Source of the DNA: Bog-756 sp963701325
GTDB taxonomy: Bacteria > Actinomycetota > Acidimicrobiia > Acidimicrobiales > RAAP-2
Assembly: GCA_963701325.1 (NCBI GenBank)
Contig: OY969604.1
Location: 1-64,000 of the forward strand
Reading direction: 5' to 3'
DNA: 64,000 bases
A program made the translations under genes and the position numbers. Numbering within the stretch: the first letter of the stretch is position 1; every line of letters starts with the position of its first letter. Shown here one piece after another: positions 63,206-64,000 of the stretch. The notes under the pieces are model-generated. The model saw only the letters and a list, made by a program, of their open reading frames with translations, ran no database searches and was not told where the DNA came from.

Positions 63206-64000
63206 TTGACCGATCCACCCGCGGCCAAGTCTCCGCACGCGCAGCCGGCCTCGTCGACCGGGGCCACCACCATGCGCGACCGGATGTGCGGCTCGGTCGA
63301 CACCAACGATGTGGGTGTCCGGGTCACGGTGTGCGGCTGGGTCGCCAAGCGCCGTGAGCACGGCGAGCACCTGGCCTTTGTCGACCTGCGGGACCACACC
63401 GGCATCGTGCAGTGCGTCGTGCCGGGCACGGTCGACGTCCGGAGCGAGTACGTCGTGGCGGTCGAGGGCGAGGTACGGCACCGGCCCGAGGGGACGGTCA
63501 ACCCCGAGCTCCCGACCGGTGAGGTCGAGCTCGGCGACTGCACGGTCACCGTGCTCAATGTCGCGGAGCCGCCTCCCTTCGCCGTGGACGACCGGGTCGA
63601 GGTCGACGAGGTGGTGCGGCTCACCAACCGCTTCGTGGACCTGCGCCGGCCTCGGATGCAGGCCAACCTCCGGGTGCGGGCCACGGTCAACCGCGCGTTG
63701 CGGGCGGCCATGGACCGGCAGGGTTTCGTCGAGGTCGAGACGCCAATGCTCTGGGCGCCGACCCCCGAGGGGGCCCGCGAGTTCGCAGTGCCCAGCCGGC
63801 TCCACCCGGGGTCCTGTTACGTGCTGCCCCAGAGTCCCCAGCTGGCCAAGCAGCTCCTCATGGTGGCCGGGGTCGACCGCTACTTCCAGATCGCCCGCTG
63901 CCTGCGGGACGAGGATCTGCGTGCCGAGCGCCAGTTCGAGTTCTCCCAACTCGACGTCGAGGCATCCTTCGTCGATCAGGAGGACATCCTCGGCTTCGTG
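63206..64000 (+). CDS. aspS: Aspartyl-tRNA synthetase, cut by the window end
   Basis: The frame is open to the last base: 265 residues seen of about 590 expected. The N-terminal OB fold (VTVCGWVAKRREHGEHLAFVDLRDHTGIVQCVV, with GWVAKRREHGEHLAFVDLRD as its core) and the start of the catalytic domain (ETPMLWAPTPEGAREF, LPQSPQLAKQLLMVAGVDRYFQIARCLRDEDLRAERQ) are clear. A TTG start with a GGAAAGG site is the best 5' choice; an ATG 22 codons later is the alternative. Confidence 0.93.
   Translation, partial: MTDPPAAKSPHAQPASSTGATTMRDRMCGSVDTNDVGVRVTVCGWVAKRREHGEHLAFVDLRDHTGIVQCVVPGTVDVRSEYVVAVEGEVRHRPEGTVNPELPTGEVELGDCTVTVLNVAEPPPFAVDDRVEVDEVVRLTNRFVDLRRPRMQANLRVRATVNRALRAAMDRQGFVEVETPMLWAPTPEGAREFAVPSRLHPGSCYVLPQSPQLAKQLLMVAGVDRYFQIARCLRDEDLRAERQFEFSQLDVEASFVDQEDILGFV

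Overview
The window is GC-rich bacterial DNA from an actinomycete-type organism. Evidence includes a mycothiol ligase (MshC), three coenzyme-F420-linked genes (PPOX-like, LLM oxidoreductase, NADPH:F420 reductase), an InhA-like FabI, a phosphatidylinositol-mannoside set (CDP-alcohol phosphatidyltransferase, PatA, PimA), many GTG starts and LexA boxes of the CGAAC-N4-GTTCG type. The right half follows the gene order I recall from Mycobacterium tuberculosis: thrS, HIT, pgsA, patA, pimA, then pdxS, pdxT, yebC, ruvCAB, secDF, relA, hisS, aspS. The intercalated genes (GGDEF, mshC beside thrS, queA/tgt) differ, so a deeper actinobacterial lineage such as Acidimicrobiia is my inference, not something shown.

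Region 1, about 1-14.3 kb, is loosely packed accessory DNA. It holds a secreted beta-helix protein with a large internal duplication, an MFS transporter, a methyltransferase remnant, a PPOX enzyme, an orphan double-HTH protein near a 20-bp direct repeat, a small CxxC protein between a LexA-like box and a strong terminator, a universal stress protein, a DMT transporter, an AqpZ-like aquaporin, a DUF2721 protein, a Zn-dehydrogenase/VOC pair, a thioesterase and a small secreted protein.

Region 2, about 14.3-24 kb, carries a PrmC-like methyltransferase, an enoyl-CoA hydratase/LLM pair, and a compact arsenic cluster: divergent arsR, then arsI, an NPV/NPA aquaporin and a single-cysteine flavoprotein disulfide reductase. 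Two near-identical operator copies sit in the divergent promoter. A cupin, a hydroxyneurosporene-synthase-like protein, a cyclic-nucleotide-binding protein and a CBS-pair protein follow.

Region 3, about 24-36.8 kb, is catabolic. It has a five-gene peptide/nickel-type ABC importer, then a nitronate monooxygenase/TetR pair, a divergent aldehyde dehydrogenase, and an acyl-CoA-dehydrogenase-like/SDR/NTF2/FabI group.

Region 4, 36.9-64 kb, is core and all on the plus strand except a marR gene. It covers F420 reduction, mycothiol, ThrRS, PIM lipids with a diguanylate cyclase inserted, an M48 protease, MarR/YceI, vitamin B6 synthesis, a RuvCAB resolvasome with a LexA box over the ruvC start codon, queuosine tRNA modification, SecDF-YajC, (p)ppGpp metabolism and two more tRNA synthetases, the last (aspS) cut by the window end. 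Many neighbours overlap by ATGA or GTGA, which suggests translational coupling.

Six otherwise good genes (a small membrane protein, the LLM oxidoreductase, the aldehyde dehydrogenase, the PAS-GGDEF protein, yceI and ruvA) are each split by exactly one extra base. The uniform +1 direction and the housekeeping nature of some of them point to insertion-type sequence errors rather than real decay. No tRNA, rRNA, CRISPR array or intact insertion sequence was seen.
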